Shown here: in pieces, positions 32,597 to 32,812 of the stretch
Numbering within the stretch: the first letter of the stretch is position 1
How the letters are laid out: each line of letters starts with the position of its first letter
Source: Puniceicoccaceae bacterium MED-G32
Lineage (GTDB): Bacteria > Verrucomicrobiota > Verrucomicrobiia > Opitutales > Coraliomargaritaceae
DNA: 32,812 nucleotides
Direction: 5' to 3'
NCBI GenBank assembly: GCA_002457235.1
Contig: NTJV01000007.1
Span: forward strand, 1-32,812
Position numbers and translations under genes: made by a program
Notes under the pieces: generated by a model
Seen by the model: the letters and a program-made list of their open reading frames with translations, nothing else
Told to the model about the DNA's origin: nothing
The model's database searches: none

Positions 32597-32812
32597 ATGT
32601 TAAGATTCAATAGCACTCTATTACTATTTCTATCTCTGAGCATTTTTTGTGTATCTTGTTCAACGACTAGACAAGATAGGCCAACTCCATCTGGACCTAT
32701 CGGATTAAGTGAAACGATTTTTGATGATGGTTCTACGTTAAATTTTGGTCCTGATGCAGGAAACTTAGAAACTAGAAATGGTAAATTTAGCAACGAGCTC
32801 TATAATGGGAAA
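32597..32812 (+). CDS. Probable lipoprotein, N-terminal part (runs off window)
   Basis: From ATG 32597 an open frame of 72 codons runs exactly to the window edge. It begins MLRFNST with a hydrophobic run LLLFLSLSIF and then CVSC, so C21 is a likely lipid-modified cysteine, although -3 is C rather than the usual L/V/I. The mature part is polar and rich in T, G, P and N (STTRQDRPTPSGP), typical of an extended outer-membrane lipoprotein linker. LspA elsewhere in the window would process it. No known domain can be recognised in the visible part. A weak TTGCGA (32562-32567) and TAAATA (32585-32590) pair with 17-base spacing lies upstream. Confidence 0.65.
   Translation, partial: MLRFNSTLLLFLSLSIFCVSCSTTRQDRPTPSGPIGLSETIFDDGSTLNFGPDAGNLETRNGKFSNELYNGK

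Noticed and set aside
1-32812. CRISPR array, insertion sequence, prophage or defence island.
   Set aside because: No regularly spaced repeats, transposase, integrase or phage gene was found; nearly all sequence is accounted for by housekeeping genes.

Overview
The window looks like chromosomal core-genome DNA from a low-GC (roughly 37-39 %, estimated by eye), AT-skewed bacterium. I favour the PVC superphylum, most likely a marine Verrucomicrobiota/Opitutae-type lineage. The reasons are a lysine/alanine-rich DksA/TraR-family protein between ileS and lspA (dksA beside lspA is also seen in chlamydiae), generally SD-poor translation starts, and Gram-negative features (LspA, a probable lipoprotein). 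The taxon is inference; no rRNA or marker search was possible. I see no mobile element, integrase, CRISPR array or phage gene.

Layout. (1) 1-2407, plus: the tail of an unidentified gene, a PfkB-family sugar/nucleoside kinase and proA. (2) 2411-3565, minus: rlmN. (3) 3655-4365, plus: radC, broken by one in-frame TAG. (4) 4357-12204, minus: a tight probable operon nadD-rsfS-pheS-pheT-gatC-gatA-gatB for NAD synthesis, ribosome silencing, Phe-tRNA charging and tRNA transamidation. (5) 12246-12911, plus: an ExoD-family membrane protein, then a spacer with a terminator hairpin and a tRNA-Gln(UUG) gene on the minus strand. (6) 13295-15408, plus: pyrH-frr-proB. (7) 15463-18061, minus: a CaCA-type cation antiporter followed by gpmI. 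(8) 18197-25005, plus: ileS, the DksA-like protein, lspA, dapA-dapB, ruvA. (9) 25015-26768, minus: a metallo-beta-lactamase-fold hydrolase overlapping ribD. (10) 26846-27706, plus: an exported TPR protein. (11) 27714-29273, minus: murJ. (12) 29424-31680, plus: pta and a separate P-loop/DRTGG protein that together equal a split long-form Pta. (13) 31669-32532, minus: a two-domain CbiX-like chelatase. (14) 32597-end, plus: the start of a probable lipoprotein.

The genes cover translation (PheRS, IleRS, GatCAB, RRF, RsfS, RlmN, tRNA-Gln), envelope and lysine/DAP synthesis (DapA, DapB, MurJ, LspA), proline synthesis (ProA and ProB, about 12 kb apart), glycolysis/acetate metabolism (GpmI, Pta) and cofactors (NadD, RibD, CbiX). 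Packing is dense: convergent neighbours overlap or lie a few bases apart, and few starts have a Shine-Dalgarno sequence.

I did not find a convincing new multi-gene system. The most interesting observations are the zinc-ligand-depleted DksA with a histone-H1-like tail carrying a perfect 27-bp duplication, the adjacent IleRS whose C-terminal zinc ribbon has lost two of four cysteines, the split Pta, the nonsense-interrupted radC, possible near-leaderless promoters, and a tRNA-Gln with an A1-U72 pair encoded near gatCAB.
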